From assembly GCF_000003815.2 (NCBI RefSeq), contig NC_049982.1, positions 27,793,954 to 27,857,953 of the forward strand: a DNA stretch of 64,000 nt, read 5' to 3'. Both the position numbers and the translations under genes were made by a program. The notes under the pieces were generated by a model that was given only the letters and a program-made list of their open reading frames with translations, made no database searches and was not told where the DNA came from. This DNA comes from Branchiostoma floridae (lineage: Eukaryota > Chordata > Leptocardii > Amphioxiformes > Branchiostomatidae). The number at the start of each line of letters is the position of its first letter. Positions within the stretch are counted from its first letter, which is position 1. Positions 22,801 to 34,677 of the stretch are shown here, one piece after another.

Positions 22801-25653
22801 CCTTCAGCATCGATTTGTGCTTCTTTGTATCATCACTGTCTACCTTCTGTTCTATCTTTAGGACTTCCTTAACAAATGCATGAGTTATTTCTTTGATTAT
22901 TTGCTCTGTATCGTCTCTACTCAATCTTACCAGAGCTGCATTACAGAGTGCTGCAGCCTTGGTGAAATGGCCTCCATCCTTTGACTGGATTCCTCTCTTC
23001 AGATAGACCTCGCCTAACTTGTACAGGGGCTCTGCCTCCTTTCTGTGTTGACCTGTAAGTGGAAAATCATAAATTGCAATTTTGCATTTGCTTCTTTGTT
23101 TTAGGAAAGAAGTCTTCGGAATGCTATAATGATTCTATATTTCGATTTGCACACCTTTGTACGTGAACGAACTAATCAACATTGAAGCTAAACAGTACGG
23201 AGGTCGTAGTCATTAGTGCTCCTATTTGTCGTACCTTTTTTGAGGATAACATGGAAATACATATTATGTAGTAAATATAGTTTTGTGTCAACAAGAACCA
23301 TGGATCTTGAACCATCAAAAGCACCTTCTATCAACTTCTTTAAACTAAGTTCATACTTGGACTCACCTTTGACATGAACAGACTTGATCGCAGCTGCATA
23401 ACTTTTCTCTGCTTTGTCCAGGTCTCCAGTCTGCAGGGCTCTGGAGCCATCTTGTAGGTTTTCTTTGTATACACTGTGAAGATGTTATCATAAGATAAAA
23501 CTTCATGTATTACGAAGTGATCTATCATTCAAATGGTATCCAATATATGATATAATATAGAGCGCCTCTGAGCTAAAAGTGATTAACCATGGATACAAAA
23601 TGCAATATCAAAAGATTTCTGAAATTGAATATTCAAACGTAGGATAAACTGGAATTTAAAACTTCGCTAAACGTTGATTGCCAAAATAGTATGAAACCCC
23701 CGTTATTGACACCTGGATATTTTAGTATTTTATATACCATGGAAATGAAAAGCCATTAGCATATCTGTATACTCGTCTGTCATCTGTCACATATTTGAAA
23801 GTCATATGATGGAACAAAGCGGATTTATACAATCATTTTATTTTGCAAATAAAGTTAAATATCAATTTTCATAAATCCCTTGCATAATGTAAATCATTAT
23901 TGACCTACCCAAAGTCATGCAAATCCGTCAACTCCTTCTCTTTGAAACCCATACGATTCCTCAAAAGCTGCTAGGGGGACAACAATGTACCACTTATTTA
24001 TGAACCCAAGAGGTAACGTTATCTACCGTAAAGGGGCATGTCCAAGGCACGGAATAAGAAACTGGAAGTTCTGCAGCAGGCCACCTGGCAGTCTATCTAC
24101 TTGTACTTCGATTTTGTCTACACCTACCTACATATCAAATATCATAAAGCTGTCTACTTATATTTTCATTACCACACAGGTTAGGTTAACAAAGTACAAT
24201 GCAGAGAATTTACATTCAAGAGTCAATTTAAACACCTGATGATGGTGTGTGTGAAAACTAAACAAAATATAGGGTGACACTAACTTGTCATTGTCATCTC
24301 CTGTCTTGTTTTCAGCTTTCTGCAGTTCCGGGGTACTGAAGAGGAATAAGAAAATTCCTATTTCATTATTCTACAATACGCAGAGCGTTATATACCTTAT
24401 GGGATAGTCCAAACCAATCATAAAGAAACAGAATTCTATGTACCTACCTGTGTAGACGGCGCATTCCGTCACTAATGACGTCATTTGAGGCTGCAGTTGA
24501 GAAGGGAGGGATGTGGTCCTTCCGTCCTCTCACGTTATGTTGTCTTTGTGTTTGAGTTGACTTCTACAAGAACCAATAGAAAGCCAGGGAAGATTGACAT
24601 GTGGGCAGTCGTGTTATTCAACACACAATCAAACCTTGGCGAATGGTCGAGGGTAAAATAAAGTTCCTGCCGTGATGGGAAGAAAGTCAACGTAAAAGTG
24701 TACGTTGTAAATGTGGTGACTGGTTATTTATTTGTGTATCATTGGCTACATGGGTCCTCTATAAGAGGGCACATATCATCTTTAGGCCGTCATAAGATCT
24801 TTGTCTATGACTCTATGGAAAGACCACATATGAAATACTACTGGAACTATTCTTTCCTCAAAGATGCAGAACACACTCACCCCAAATTATAGCAGGATTA
24901 AAACAAAACTAAAAAGGAGGTGCATAAATTATGTTCATCGCTAACACTCACTTTTATGCTTTGTGTGGTGATGTCCTGCCTGATATTTGCTGTGTACAGT
25001 AAGCGATGGACAATGGCAACTGTTCCCTGAACGTTGTTACACCGCGCCAGTGCCGTGTTGTACAGAGCAGAAGCTTTGGTCAATTTTATAGTGTCCCTAG
25101 TTTCTGTTCCTCTTTTAAGGAACACGTCACCGAGGCTTTTAATCGCTTCTGTTTCTAACATGTTGTTGTCGTTTGCTATCCCTTCTAACAGCAATTGCGC
25201 GTATCCAACCACCACAGTGTCCGTGTTACCACCAGCAGCCCGTTTCTTGTCCACGTCTTGAAACTTCAGAGCCACCTTTGCAGGTGTAGTCGTCTCCTTG
25301 TCTTCAGTTTGTTGTTTCTTACCCTGTGCCCCCTTTGACGTCGCCCTTTGTAAAAGTCTCTCCGCGTATTTGTACCGGTGTTCTATACCTTCTCCCTGAT
25401 CCCGATGGCCACACCGGACCATAGCCGCCACGTAAAGCGCCAAGGCCATGTTGAACTTCCTTACGTCTTTCCCGAGTCTTCCCTTCTCCAAGTTCACGTC
25501 GCCCAGACTTTTGAGCAACTCCACTTCCGCCAGCCTGTCCTTGTCAGCCACGGCGTCCACCAGGGCACGGAGGTAGCCTGTCTCCGCACGGGCTAGTCCG
25601 TACCTCCTGCCCTTCGCGTCCGCCTCACGGAGTTTCTCACAGACCCTCAACAT
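19890..25653 (-). CDS. Nucleotidyltransferase-TPR protein, copy 1 (frameshifted near 3' end)
   Basis: Six exons join with matching phases: 25653-24952, 24563-24448, 24335-24285, 23959-23909, 23473-23367 and 23052-19890. An in-frame TAA lies 9 nt before the ATG and supports the start. The exons encode, in order, helical TPR-like units ([13 protein letters not shown]), [43 protein letters not shown], then [20 protein letters not shown]. The last exon carries the nucleotidyltransferase core and the TPR array. The reading frame as written stops at 20054, giving about 1341 residues. One base is missing near 20121-20124 (GG instead of GGG in NNLG). Past it, the expected frame runs on to TAA at 19890-19892, which would give about 1396 residues. 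A cytosolic signalling or scaffold role is inference. Confidence 0.8.
20054..23052 (-). CDS. Copy 1 last exon: nucleotidyltransferase core plus TPR array
   Basis: It opens at acceptor CTTACAG|GT. A charged helical stretch comes first, then the nucleotidyltransferase signature [20 protein letters not shown]. In this signature GS and SDLE match the hG[GS]...[DE]h[DE] metal-binding pattern of the Pol beta/GlnD-like superfamily. A helical linker follows ([13 protein letters not shown]). Ten intact 44-residue repeats of the type DIAxSLNNLGxAWxxLGDHR, KAVxYYEQxLQMxRSIYGED come next. The eleventh is broken by the frameshift. A terminal unit ([17 protein letters not shown]) lies in the next frame. 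Repeats within this copy are highly alike, which suggests recent homogenisation. The catalytic substrate is unknown. Confidence 0.85.
24952..25653 (-). CDS. Copy 1 exon 1: N-terminal helical repeats
   Basis: 234 codons, ending at donor AAA|GTGAGT. Two units align with each other and with the start of exon 6: [20 protein letters not shown]...[12 protein letters not shown] and [20 protein letters not shown]...[12 protein letters not shown]. This supports TPR-like hairpins at the N-terminus. A basic Lys/Gln-rich linker lies between them ([17 protein letters not shown]). Exon 1 of copy 2 is nearly identical but carries two extra bases. Confidence 0.8.
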
Positions 25654-26300
25654 GGCGAATTAGAAGTCGTCCTGTGTAAAGAAAGGTGTCCTGTTAACTG
25701 TATAGGCATTACAGGCTTATTTGCATGCGAAGAGGTGTCACATTGCTCGTGTCAACATTACGTCTTTTGTCAAATACTCGTAAACGCATCAGGTAACCTG
25801 TCTACCTTCATAAACCGTACCAAGTTCACTACAATTTGCCAGGTAAATGTGCATCTGTTCTTGCAAGTCTAGTTCAGAATGTTACCGTATGTGCTCCCCG
25901 AAGTAGCGCGAAACAGAAGAGTGATTGCGCCTACCTTGACAATAGACCCCCGTCACAGACACCACTTTGCTTTGTCCAAATGAATATACAAAAGAACTGT
26001 TTGTTTCCTTTTCACTCATCGTTCGTCATTCAAAGGCAGTGATGTAACGTTACACGTAGTCATGCTAACCTGCTTTATGTTAGGCCTAGTGTTTTGACGT
26101 GTCCAAGGCTGCCTTTGGTTGATCTCATTTACATACAGAAACGTGAGAAGGCCTTTACTGAATGAAATGAAGTCAAATCGGGCTTGGGTGTGTGAGTAGA
26201 ATTACAAACCTGCCATGGGATTCCCCTGCTGTGGGAATTACCGAAAATGACGTGACAGCTTGAGAATAAAGTCCGGTATACTCTGAGATTACCTGTACTC
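25654..26300. promoter_or_regulatory. 5' flank of copy 1
   Basis: Sequence immediately upstream of the copy 1 start codon. It is almost identical to 49258-49905 upstream of copy 2, including ATTTACATACAGAAACGTGAG. No TATA box, CCAAT box or CpG island is visible. I infer promoter content from position and conservation only. Confidence 0.35.
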
Positions 26301-26649
26301 CTTAGTGATAAACTTATAATTATAAGATAAATATCGAAGTTAATGTCGGCCTTATTTTCTCACAATGACTTAGTAGTAGACCAAAAACACACCGCCCCAT
26401 AGAATACCCATCTAAAATAATATCATTTTAGATTCTGACTTTTCATTGCTGGTAACTTCAGATCACTGAAGCTAGTTTAAATTTGATACAATGAGCTGCT
26501 GTTCAGGTGTTTGTATTTTATCGCTATACACATAATCAAAAACAGTCAAAAGGCACTTTCTACCCCAGTCGAGAAATTTCGACACACAAACGCTACCGAA
26601 AATATAACCTTCTAGCTAAGGTTATAAATACTTCCATCTTGAATCATGG

Positions 26650-27095
26650 AAGTAATAAAAAGCATTCTCTGTACCTACATGTGTATACGATGCATGTTCC
26701 GTCATTACTGTTGTCACTGGAGGTTGCAGTTGGGAAGCCGGGAGACATGTGGTCCTTCCATCTCCTTGCGTTTTGTTGTGATTGAGTAGACTTGTACAAG
26801 AACCCATACTTTTAGGTAGCCAGGAGTCACATTCTACCATTAACTATGCGTATCCAATCAGCACAGATCCTGTGTTACCACCGGTAGCCCGCTTTCTGTC
26901 CAGTTCTACTGAAACTTCTTCGACACCTTTGCAGGTGTAGTCGTCTCCTTGTCGTAGTGTAGTTTGTTGTTCCTTACTTCGAAACCCCTGTGACGACACC
27001 AACTTTAGAAACCTCTCCGTGTATTAGTATCGGTGTTCTAAACCTTCTCTCTGCTCCTGATGGTCACATTGAGTTTCTCACAGACCCTTAATGGG
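26650..27095 (-). pseudogene. Decayed NTase-TPR exon 2 and exon 1 fragment (P1)
   Basis: Sequence matching exon 2 (about 26655-26790) has lost its TTGTAG acceptor. It is followed by fragments of exon 1 (about 26825-27095). The first repeat region is deleted: TGGTCACATTGAG runs directly into TTTCTCACAGACCC, removing about 230 bp relative to intact exon 1. Stops interrupt all frames. Confidence 0.7.
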
Positions 27096-27184
27096 CGAAG
27101 TCGTCCTGTGAAAAGAATGTGTCCCTGTGAACTATATAGGACTGACTTCAATAATAGGTGTCATATTGCTCGTGTCAACATTAA

Positions 27185-27423
27185 ACCCTTAAACTGCCAA
27201 ACCCGGACATATCCGGCACACATATACATGTCCTGTATGCCGTGACCGGATATATCCGGGATAGCATATTCTCCCACAGTAGCAGCTTTGCGCGCGTGTA
27301 GCGCACGAACCCCGGAAGTACGAAAGGGACTTCGGCTTTGTTCGGGGGTTTCTTTTGGGAGGTGAGCGGCCAACCCTGGCACTGATAGCATTTTCTAGGG
27401 CTGAAACTCTGGCAGTTTAAGGG
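27185..27423. mobile_element. TTAA-flanked MITE (piggyBac-like)
   Basis: The inverted ends ACCCTTAAACTGCCA and TGGCAGTTTAAGGG are flanked on both sides by TTAA (27181-27184 and 27424-27427), the piggyBac target signature. Paralogous flanks at 25750-25775, 40115-40140 and 50755-50780 have no insertion at the equivalent GTCAACATTA. The 239-bp element has no coding capacity. It holds a CCGGATATATCCGG palindrome. Confidence 0.8.
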
Positions 27424-28528
27424 TTAAGTCCTTTGTCAACTATTCGTAAACATATAAGGTAGCCTATCGACCTTTACAAAATGTACTAACTGCTCAAGCG
27501 AAGAACTGCTCTACAGTTTGGCAGGTAAAAGTCCATCTGTTGTTACAAGTCCAGTCATTAAAGTTATCTTATGTACTTCCCGAAGGAAGTCTGAACAGAA
27601 GAGTGACTGTGCCTACCTTGACAATAGCCCACCGTCATGGACACCACCTTGCTTTGTGCAAACGATACTTGATATTCAAAAGAACTGTTTGTTGGCCTGG
27701 TGTTTTGACGTGTGCACGGCTGCCTTAGCTTCATCTCATTTACATACAGAAACGTGAGAAGGTATTAGCTGAATCAGAAGCCAAATTGGGCTTGAGTGGG
27801 TGATGTGTCGGCGGAGTTACAAACCAGCCATGGGATTCCCCTGTTGTGGGAATTACCGAAAATGACGTGGCAGTTTCAGAATGTCAAGTATACTCTTGGA
27901 TTACCTGTAGTCCTTCATGATAAACTGATGCAAAATTAAGCATTTAGTTGTACTTTATGCCTCAAGTGTTAATGAATCCATGTGCGCATATGTCTAGGGC
28001 ACTCCTATACTAAATTTCAGGTCATCCGGTTCTAAAACCAGGGTACAGGAGCCAAAAGTGTCCATTTTTGGTAAAAAATGACCAAAAAAATCGCAAAAAT
28101 AAGCATTTCGTTATACTGTACACTAAAAGTGATATTGAATTTATATGGGGGAATTATCGGGCACATCTGTGCCATATTTCAGCTCATTCGGTTATAATAC
28201 CAGGGTACAGGGGCCAAAATATACAGTTTTGGTCTTAAGATGACCAAAAAACCTTCATAAAATCATTTTAAAGGCAGATATGAAATTTCAAGTCATTTAG
28301 TTCAGAAACAACGGAGACACCGTGTTTTGAAGATTTGACAGGAGAAAGAAAGAAGAAACATTACGAATACAATATAAATATCAAAGTTACTGTCAGTCTA
28401 ATTTTGTCACAATGACTTAGATATTAGCCCAGAGACACCCCGCCCCATAGAGAGCCTGTCCCATCTAAAAGAATATCATTTGAACTTTTGACTTTTCATT
28501 GCTGGTAACTTCAGATCACTGAAGCTAG

Positions 28529-29761
28529 TTACCTCCATGAAATGTACTGGAATGGAGGTTATATTTTACCCTGCGTTTGTCTGTGTGTGTGTGTAAACAA
28601 GATAACTCAAGAACGGCTTTGTGGATTGGTTTCATACTTGGTGTGTTGGTAGGGTGTGATGAAAGCTGAAAATGATTAGATTTTGGGCCCGCTAGCGGCT
28701 TCCCTTGGTACTGCAGCGCAACTTCCGGGTGTGTTTTCTCATCTTCTGAACAAGCTATGGTCACGAATATTGGGTGTTAGATAGCTCTTGTAGTCAGGAA
28801 TTAATGACATAAGTTTGGGCCCCCTAGCGGCTAGTTTAGGGATAGCAGGGGCATTTTTGTCATAAACTTCTGAAGCATTACAACCCCCTAGCCTGGTTTG
28901 GTTGATTCCACCCCTGGCCTGCACACCACAGTTGACGCATTCCTTAGGCCCATGGGTCATGACTCCTTGACCTCCACATGTCACTGGCGGACCGTACCAT
29001 GTAGTTCAAAATGGGTAGAAATTTGTTGGTAAAAAGGACTTTTCATAACTCAAGGGAACAACGGATTTTAATGATTTTTGGTATGTAGGTACCTTAGACA
29101 ATGTTTTACAAAATGAAATACTAATTATGCAAAATAGGGATACATTTACATAGTTAATGGGAATATTCCATTATAGAAGTTTTTTCTATGTGTCTTTTGT
29201 CCTGGACGTGATATGATCTTGACATTTGGGTGGTAGATAGCTTTCAGTGTCATGACAAAGTGGGACAAGTTTCATCTCCCTAACATTTAATTTCTAAACT
29301 GCAGGGGCATTGTTGTCAAAACATTCCAAAGAGAATAACTCCAGAAAGGATTGACGGATTGGCATCATATTAGGCATGCGGATACCTTACACAAAGATGT
29401 TCATAATGATATACATGTTATGCAAATGAGGACTTAATTTACATAATTAATGAAGAAATTGTAGAATTCCATTGTTTTCAATAGCTGGACTTCAATAAAT
29501 GTAACACATGTTCATTATGATAGGTGGAATATAAGCAGATACAGATTATGGTAATGAGGAACTTATTTACATAATTTTTAATGATGTAAAAATTGCAAAA
29601 CCGCTTTATGATTAATAATGGGAATTTTATAATTGTTTAATGTGTACGTTAGTCAATGATGAACAACACCATGCATAAATTATGTTAATATGTTAGTCAA
29701 TTGCATGAAATTTACGAAAGCTCTAAATTTTCATGGAGGTATGAGGTCGCCGAACTCTAGT
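28529..29761. mobile_element. Interspersed element of the TTACCTCCATGAAA family, copy 1
   Basis: It begins TTACCTCCATGAAATG...GGAGGTTATATTTT and ends CATGGAGGTATGAGGTCGCC GAACTCTAG. The paralogous sites GAAGCTAGTTTAAATTTGAT (about 26470) and GAAGCTAGTTTCAATTTG (about 50085) are empty, so the ends are well defined. Either no target duplication or a 5-bp CTAGT fits. The CTAG-T end recalls Helitrons, but the 5' end is not TC, so I leave it unclassified. No protein. Confidence 0.65.
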
Positions 29762-30750
29762 TTGAATTTAAAACTACTATGAGCTGCTGTACATGTGTGT
29801 GTATTTCACTCCTTTTACATATACACATCATCAAAAATAGTTTAAACGGCACTTTTCTGTCGAGAAATTTCGGCACACGCTACCGAAAATATAATCTTCT
29901 AGCGAAGGTTATATTACTTCCATCTTCATGGAAGTAATAACAAGTATTACCTGCACCTAACCTGCACTGGTCCATGTACTGGGTTTTATACACTTACATA
30001 AATGTCCTATAATGTAGGTGTATTTGGATTGTTATTAGCTGCATTGACTGTTACCACATATAGTGTATTAAAGAAGAAATAGCAATGGTTTCTGAACAAT
30101 TCTATTTCTAGTATGATCCATAGTACTTCCTAAATTCAGAGTGGTGCAGGTAAAATTTGTCTGGTGCAGGTAAGTTTCAATGTTACCTGCACCGGTGCAG
30201 TTATGCAGGAAAATATTTCGAGCCCTGCATGTGCGGTTGAAATTTGGAAGAAAACACAGGATTGACAACAAAGTTGCCAAATTATGTTGCTTGAAGTACG
30301 CTCCTTCCGTAAGACTAAGAATAAGACTGACTGGATAATTCTTGTACAGTGACGGATAATTCTGGTGTCACTACACGGACAGTTTTATCTGAGGTCCGGT
30401 TTATTTACAGAGACATTTAATCAGATCAGGGAATAGAGATAGTGATCATAAGACATGCAGTCGTGTTTTGATAACCTAGATACAGTACTAGTCATAATGA
30501 TGTTCTCATAACTCACCTACTGAAGCCAATTTACACAGAATAAAAATGGATGTCTGAACAGAATGGCATTGTGGTTGTCATACATATAGAAGACCGAGAC
30601 ACACAAGAGCATACACGAAACACGTCCATGAACCTTTTTTTCAGAAACATGTACTGTATTCTACATTCTTAAAAACAATTTAACACATGGTACATATAGT
30701 CAGTGCTGTTGACCGCATTGTGGAAACAAAATATAAAAAAATACAGGTGA
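29762..30750. other. Gene-free intergenic stretch
   Basis: About 29780-29935 matches sequence at 26490-26640 (segmental duplication). About 29950-30230 repeats GGTGCAGGTAA-type motifs, a probable decayed repeat. No coding exon is supported. Confidence 0.4.
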
Positions 30751-30756
30751 GTTTGT

Positions 30757-31377
30757 CTATGTGTGCTGTTTGTTTTGAAAGTAAAGCCATCGATAGATCA
30801 CTTTAACAAAATGGCACAATACTAGTAAAAGCCACTGGTTATGCTTTATACGGTGTGTCGGCACGGGAGGTCTGGCATCCGGGGTCGGGTGGACAGCCCC
30901 CCAGAGGACATGAAGCGACAGGAAGGCCATCTTGCCGTGGCCAAGTCGACGACATCTAGTAGATACACATTTACTGAAAAAGAAAAGACCTGTTGGTAGG
31001 TACATACGGTAACGCAGTAACTTGCAAAAATCACTATACAATGTACTTCAAGTTAAATACAAACCTATAACAAGACCAGTTCAGAATGTTCGAGGCGTTA
31101 TGTATTATTTCTGTTGGAAATTGCCGTCCACGTATAGCTGGTCTACAGCTTCAGATGTCATCACAATGTCCTGCATTACTACAAATGTACTTAGAAGTCA
31201 TTTTAGAAAGTTAACATGTACGTACTGTCCCTTGTTGTCCCACCCTGCCGTCGTATACCGGGCGGGGGCCTCCGCGAAGCACGCCCGGATCACCCAGCGC
31301 ACTTTCTCTGGGTACACGTACACACATGTCCCTCCCCGGAGCCCGTAAACCCGCCCGGATTTTCCTGCCCGAACCAT
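30757..31377 (-). CDS. Candidate small two-exon gene, unknown product
   Basis: The first candidate exon starts at ATG 31377 and reads MVRAGKSGRVYGLRGGTCVY then VYPEKVRWVIRACFAEAPAR and YTTAGWDNKGQ. Its frame would end by 31198 if unspliced. The donor ACA|GTACGT near 31215 fits an acceptor CTTTTTCAG near 30973 in phase. This continues KCVSTRCRRLGHGKMAFLSL and then HVLWGAVHPTPDARPPVPTH, stopping at 30757. The composition looks protein-like and the start lies beside a CpG-rich stretch. I recognise no family, and the gene model is speculative. Confidence 0.3.
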
Positions 31378-31439
31378 ACCATTTCATACACACAATACCA
31401 AAATCTTTCCTATCATCCATGTCATCTTACTTTACGACT

Positions 31440-31620
31440 TAAACAAGGCAAGGCTGGGCAAGTTTTTAGATGCCATGCCATGCGCGCGTCCGTGGAAGGG
31501 GCCGCCATGTTTAAAGACGCGCCGCGCCGCCCGCTGACAGGCGACTGGGAATGTAAACAACCCGGGGGAGGGAGCTCGGGGTGGGAACAGCCGACAAACA
31601 CTCACAATCTCGTCAGTTTC
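31440..31620. promoter_or_regulatory. CpG-rich stretch, possible promoter
   Basis: A local high density of CG in an AT-rich region (GACGCGCCGCGCCGCCCGCT), with GCCGCCATGTTT resembling a YY1 site. It lies just upstream of the minus-strand candidate gene. The plus-strand frame across it (about 31216-31812) has biased composition, and I do not accept it as coding. Confidence 0.35.
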
Positions 31621-31971
31621 TCGCGTTTTGCGAGACACTGCGAGAGTTTACCAGCTGTTTTGGGGTCACAACAGGTCAATCTAGCAAGAAGGGTCCTTGC
31701 TGCCGATTTTGGTGGTGTTGCGTTGGATTTTGCAGAAAAAACAGGGAATTTACGGCCTATTGGCGGATTTTATGGCCATAATGCCAGTTTATTTGCTATA
31801 ATTATGAACTAAGGAAGGTAACTGATCGCATTTTTTTGTCAATTCTTGTAGAAAACCGTTCGATCTCCAGGCCCGTGTTAGCGCCAAGGACGAACATGCG
31901 TGGTTCGGTGGTTACGGGGACTTTATTAACTGCCTAATTAAAAATCAATAATTTCTCTATAATTACCTCCA

Positions 31972-32173
31972 TGAAATGTCATGGAATTAAGGGTTAATGA
32001 CCCGCCCCGAGGTGTATATGGTGTCATAACGCCTGGTCCTTTGCTATAACCACCGAATAAAACCACCGATGTGAGCGAAGCGAACGAGGTGGTTTTATGA
32101 GGTGGTAAGGACCAGGCGTTATGACACCATGTACACCGAAGAACAGGCGGGTCATTAACGTTATTATCATATA
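31972..32173. mobile_element. Hairpin element, copy 2
   Basis: TTAATGACCCGCCCCGAGG...and the complementary GGCGGGTCATTAACG enclose ACCACCGATGTGAGCGAAGC, matching the hairpin at 18395-18602. The left end abuts a 14-bp stub of the TTACCTCCATGAAA family. Confidence 0.7.
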
Positions 32174-32982
32174 GGGCTTATTCAGTCACGTGATCCACCC
32201 TCCGGACGCCATGGCAACGAGCGAAGTCGGTCATTTTGGGGTCCACTTTGAGCGCGGCTCACAGCGGCTCGCCATGCAACTCTCCGTAAAAATTGAAAAT
32301 ATTTCTTATGCAACGCACAATTTCCTTTCAAAACGTTTAGGTTCATAATCACGGTGTGCTATCTTTTGGTGGGATGTTGGTCTAGAACTGTTAAAGCCTA
32401 CACACATCGGGTAACAGTTAAGTTTGTTTCGCGTTTCTCGTGTAACAAACAAGCAAAGCCGGGACGGGAACGAAGTCATGTACTAGTGCTACGACTCGGA
32501 AACAAATGTGGGGTTCTGCCATAAGTAGAGCTCATTTCAGAACGAATGTGTGTAGTACAAATTTTGTATCTGAACAAGACAGTAAACGATGGGTCAGATA
32601 ACTTTCAACGACGGTCGACTGGGTACCTACTCCGGCACAACGTAAATACATGTACATGGACCTACACTCCACTATTAAAGGCATACTACGGGATTTTTGA
32701 ATAAAACAAAAAGTAGCTTTTCCTACTTTTTCTTTACATTGTTAGTTCAATCAACCCTATAGCATTGCATACCAATATTCATTGAGAGATGCTGCGACAT
32801 CAATGCACCACATAAGCATGATGTATAAAAATTGTGATCTTCCAAGAAACAGATGGGCACAGGCTGGTTACTGCCTCTGTGTGTTGTTGTTTCTTGCTTA
32901 TCAGCCTGGCTTCCCAGTGGGGGGCCAGTTGACAGTTCCTCTGAGTACAGTAGACTAGCTTTCTGTACAAGGTTTCTTGCAG

Positions 32983-33161
32983 TTGTAGAAATTCAGAGGG
33001 GCAAGTAAGAACAGAAAGAAACAACACCCCGACTCCCGGGATTCGAACCCGTGCCGAACCCGGGCAGCCGGATCACAAATCGAACGTGCAAACCGTTCGG
33101 CCAAAAGGCTTAAGCCGTTAGGCGTCTTCGGTTTAGCAGTCCTTGAACACCACTGTTACAC
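32983..33161 (-). repeat. tRNA-derived repeat, first of two direct copies
   Basis: On the minus strand it has an A box TTGGCCGAACGG and B box GGGTTCGAATCCC in tRNA spacing. It is identical over 179 bp to 33264-33442, with 102 bp between the copies. I take it as SINE- or tRNA-derived, not a functional tRNA, because no clean cloverleaf was found. Confidence 0.6.
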
Positions 33162-33263
33162 TACTCCCCCTTTTCTTTTCAAGATTCGTCCTCGAATCTC
33201 CGAGATCGACATCCCTGTGTGGCACATACTAGCCTGTTACTCACAGGGCCGGCGTGGGAACCA

Positions 33264-33442
33264 TTGTAGAAATTCAGAGGGGCAAGTAAGAACAGAAAGA
33301 AACAACACCCCGACTCCCGGGATTCGAACCCGTGCCGAACCCGGGCAGCCGGATCACAAATCGAACGTGCAAACCGTTCGGCCAAAAGGCTTAAGCCGTT
33401 AGGCGTCTTCGGTTTAGCAGTCCTTGAACACCACTGTTACAC
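33264..33442 (-). repeat. tRNA-derived repeat, second direct copy
   Basis: A 179-bp identical copy of 32983-33161 in the same orientation, which implies a recent 281-bp tandem duplication or recent gene conversion. Confidence 0.6.
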
Positions 33443-34044
33443 AGTTTTGAAGGGAATATGACCTTAGCTTGTTGATATCCTACGAAATAGACTAATAAGT
33501 TCATGATTATATGCTATTTTAGAATGATTAGATATTGGTGTTTCCAAAGAAGGTCTCCATTGTTTTCTTTATCTGCAGTCTGCCATGCATGTGCTAACTG
33601 ATTACCCCACCCCGGGGGACCTACCGGTGGCAAGCAAGACCCGGAGGGTCTAACTTGGGGGGACACAAGGTTACAGGGTGCCTAGAGCGGAATGTTTGTA
33701 AACTAATCCTTTACGTCCCTAACGTGAAATAATGACACAAAAGTGTCAAAAAGTGACAAAAAGTAGTAGTAAATCTGATATTTCTTCATTCTAGAATATT
33801 TCAAATTTGAGCGCAAAAAACTGCGTAGTATGCCTTTAAAAGCAGGAAGGACAAAATAGAGCCGCACAAACAGCGAAGCCAAGAAATGATAGGAAGAACA
33901 TATTCCCAGGTTCTGTGAAGAATTTCTATGAAACAAAAGTACAACATTTAACGTTAATAATGGCTATCACAGTGTCTGTGAACAACAACGTCACAGCTCA
34001 CCCACAAAATTCACTATCAACTGATACTCCACTGTCACGGGTGT

Positions 34045-34677
34045 GCCTAAATACCACAAACGACCACAAACAACTCGGAAATACCACAAACGACCACAAA
34101 CGACTCTAATATGCAGTGTATATGGGTCAAAGACCTTGTGTGGCGCTCTGGAGACATTGTTTACACATTTATGAATTTAAAAAACGCAGCAAGTCCTGCA
34201 TACTCACCAGTTATTTCGAGTTAGTCCGCCGGTTTCAAGATCGAAGCGATTCTTTGCCGCCATGTTGGATCGCCCGGGCTACGAGTCTGCATGGGGAATT
34301 CGAAGTCCTCGGTACCTTCCACGGTTCCATAGACGACAGGACGATAAAACTATGGACGCTGTTGGTTCCTAGATTATAGTATGACACAACTCTATCATTG
34401 TCAACTTATAAAACTTGTATACGAAGTGTTTTTCAGCCTCAAATGCAGGCACGCATTCATTGACAGTGCGCTCAGCCATCGTGACCGATCTTGAAACCGG
34501 CGGACTAACTCGAAATAACTGGTGAATACGCAGGACTTGCTGCGTTTTTTTTAAATTTATAAATGTGTAAACAATGTCTCCTGAGCGCCACACAAGGTCT
34601 TTGACCCATATACACTGCATTTTAGAGTCGTTTGTGGTCGTTTGTGGTATTTCCGAGTCGTTTGTGGTATTTAGGCA
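34045..34677. repeat. Long inverted repeat inside the 3.2-kb element
   Basis: The left arm, 34045-34243, begins GCCTAAATACCACAAACGAC and ends GGTTTCAAGATCG. The right arm, 34486-34677, is its reverse complement (CGATCTTGAAACCGGCGGAC). The spacer is about 240 bp. The GACCACAAAC units are repeated at the outer ends. A stable stem-loop is expected. Confidence 0.8.

Larger units (their letters stand above)
32679..33835. mobile_element. Nested TTAA-flanked element
   Basis: The inverted ends AGGCATACTACG and CGTAGTATGCCT are flanked by TTAA on both sides (32675-32678 and 33836-33839). This is a piggyBac/Kolobok-type target. It is inserted within the 3.2-kb element and itself carries two copies of a tRNA-derived repeat. 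Confidence 0.75.

Noticed and set aside
28529-29761. Firm Helitron call
   Set aside because: The CTAG-T end and lack of clear duplication fit, but the 5' end is not TC and no 3' hairpin was found.
31216-31812. 198-codon plus-strand open frame across the CpG-rich stretch
   Set aside because: Biased composition, no domain, no splice support, and it overlaps better minus-strand candidates; open because of high GC.
33020-33110. Functional tRNA gene on the minus strand
   Set aside because: A and B boxes are present, but acceptor stem pairing is not convincing and the sequence lies in a duplicated repeat within a transposon.
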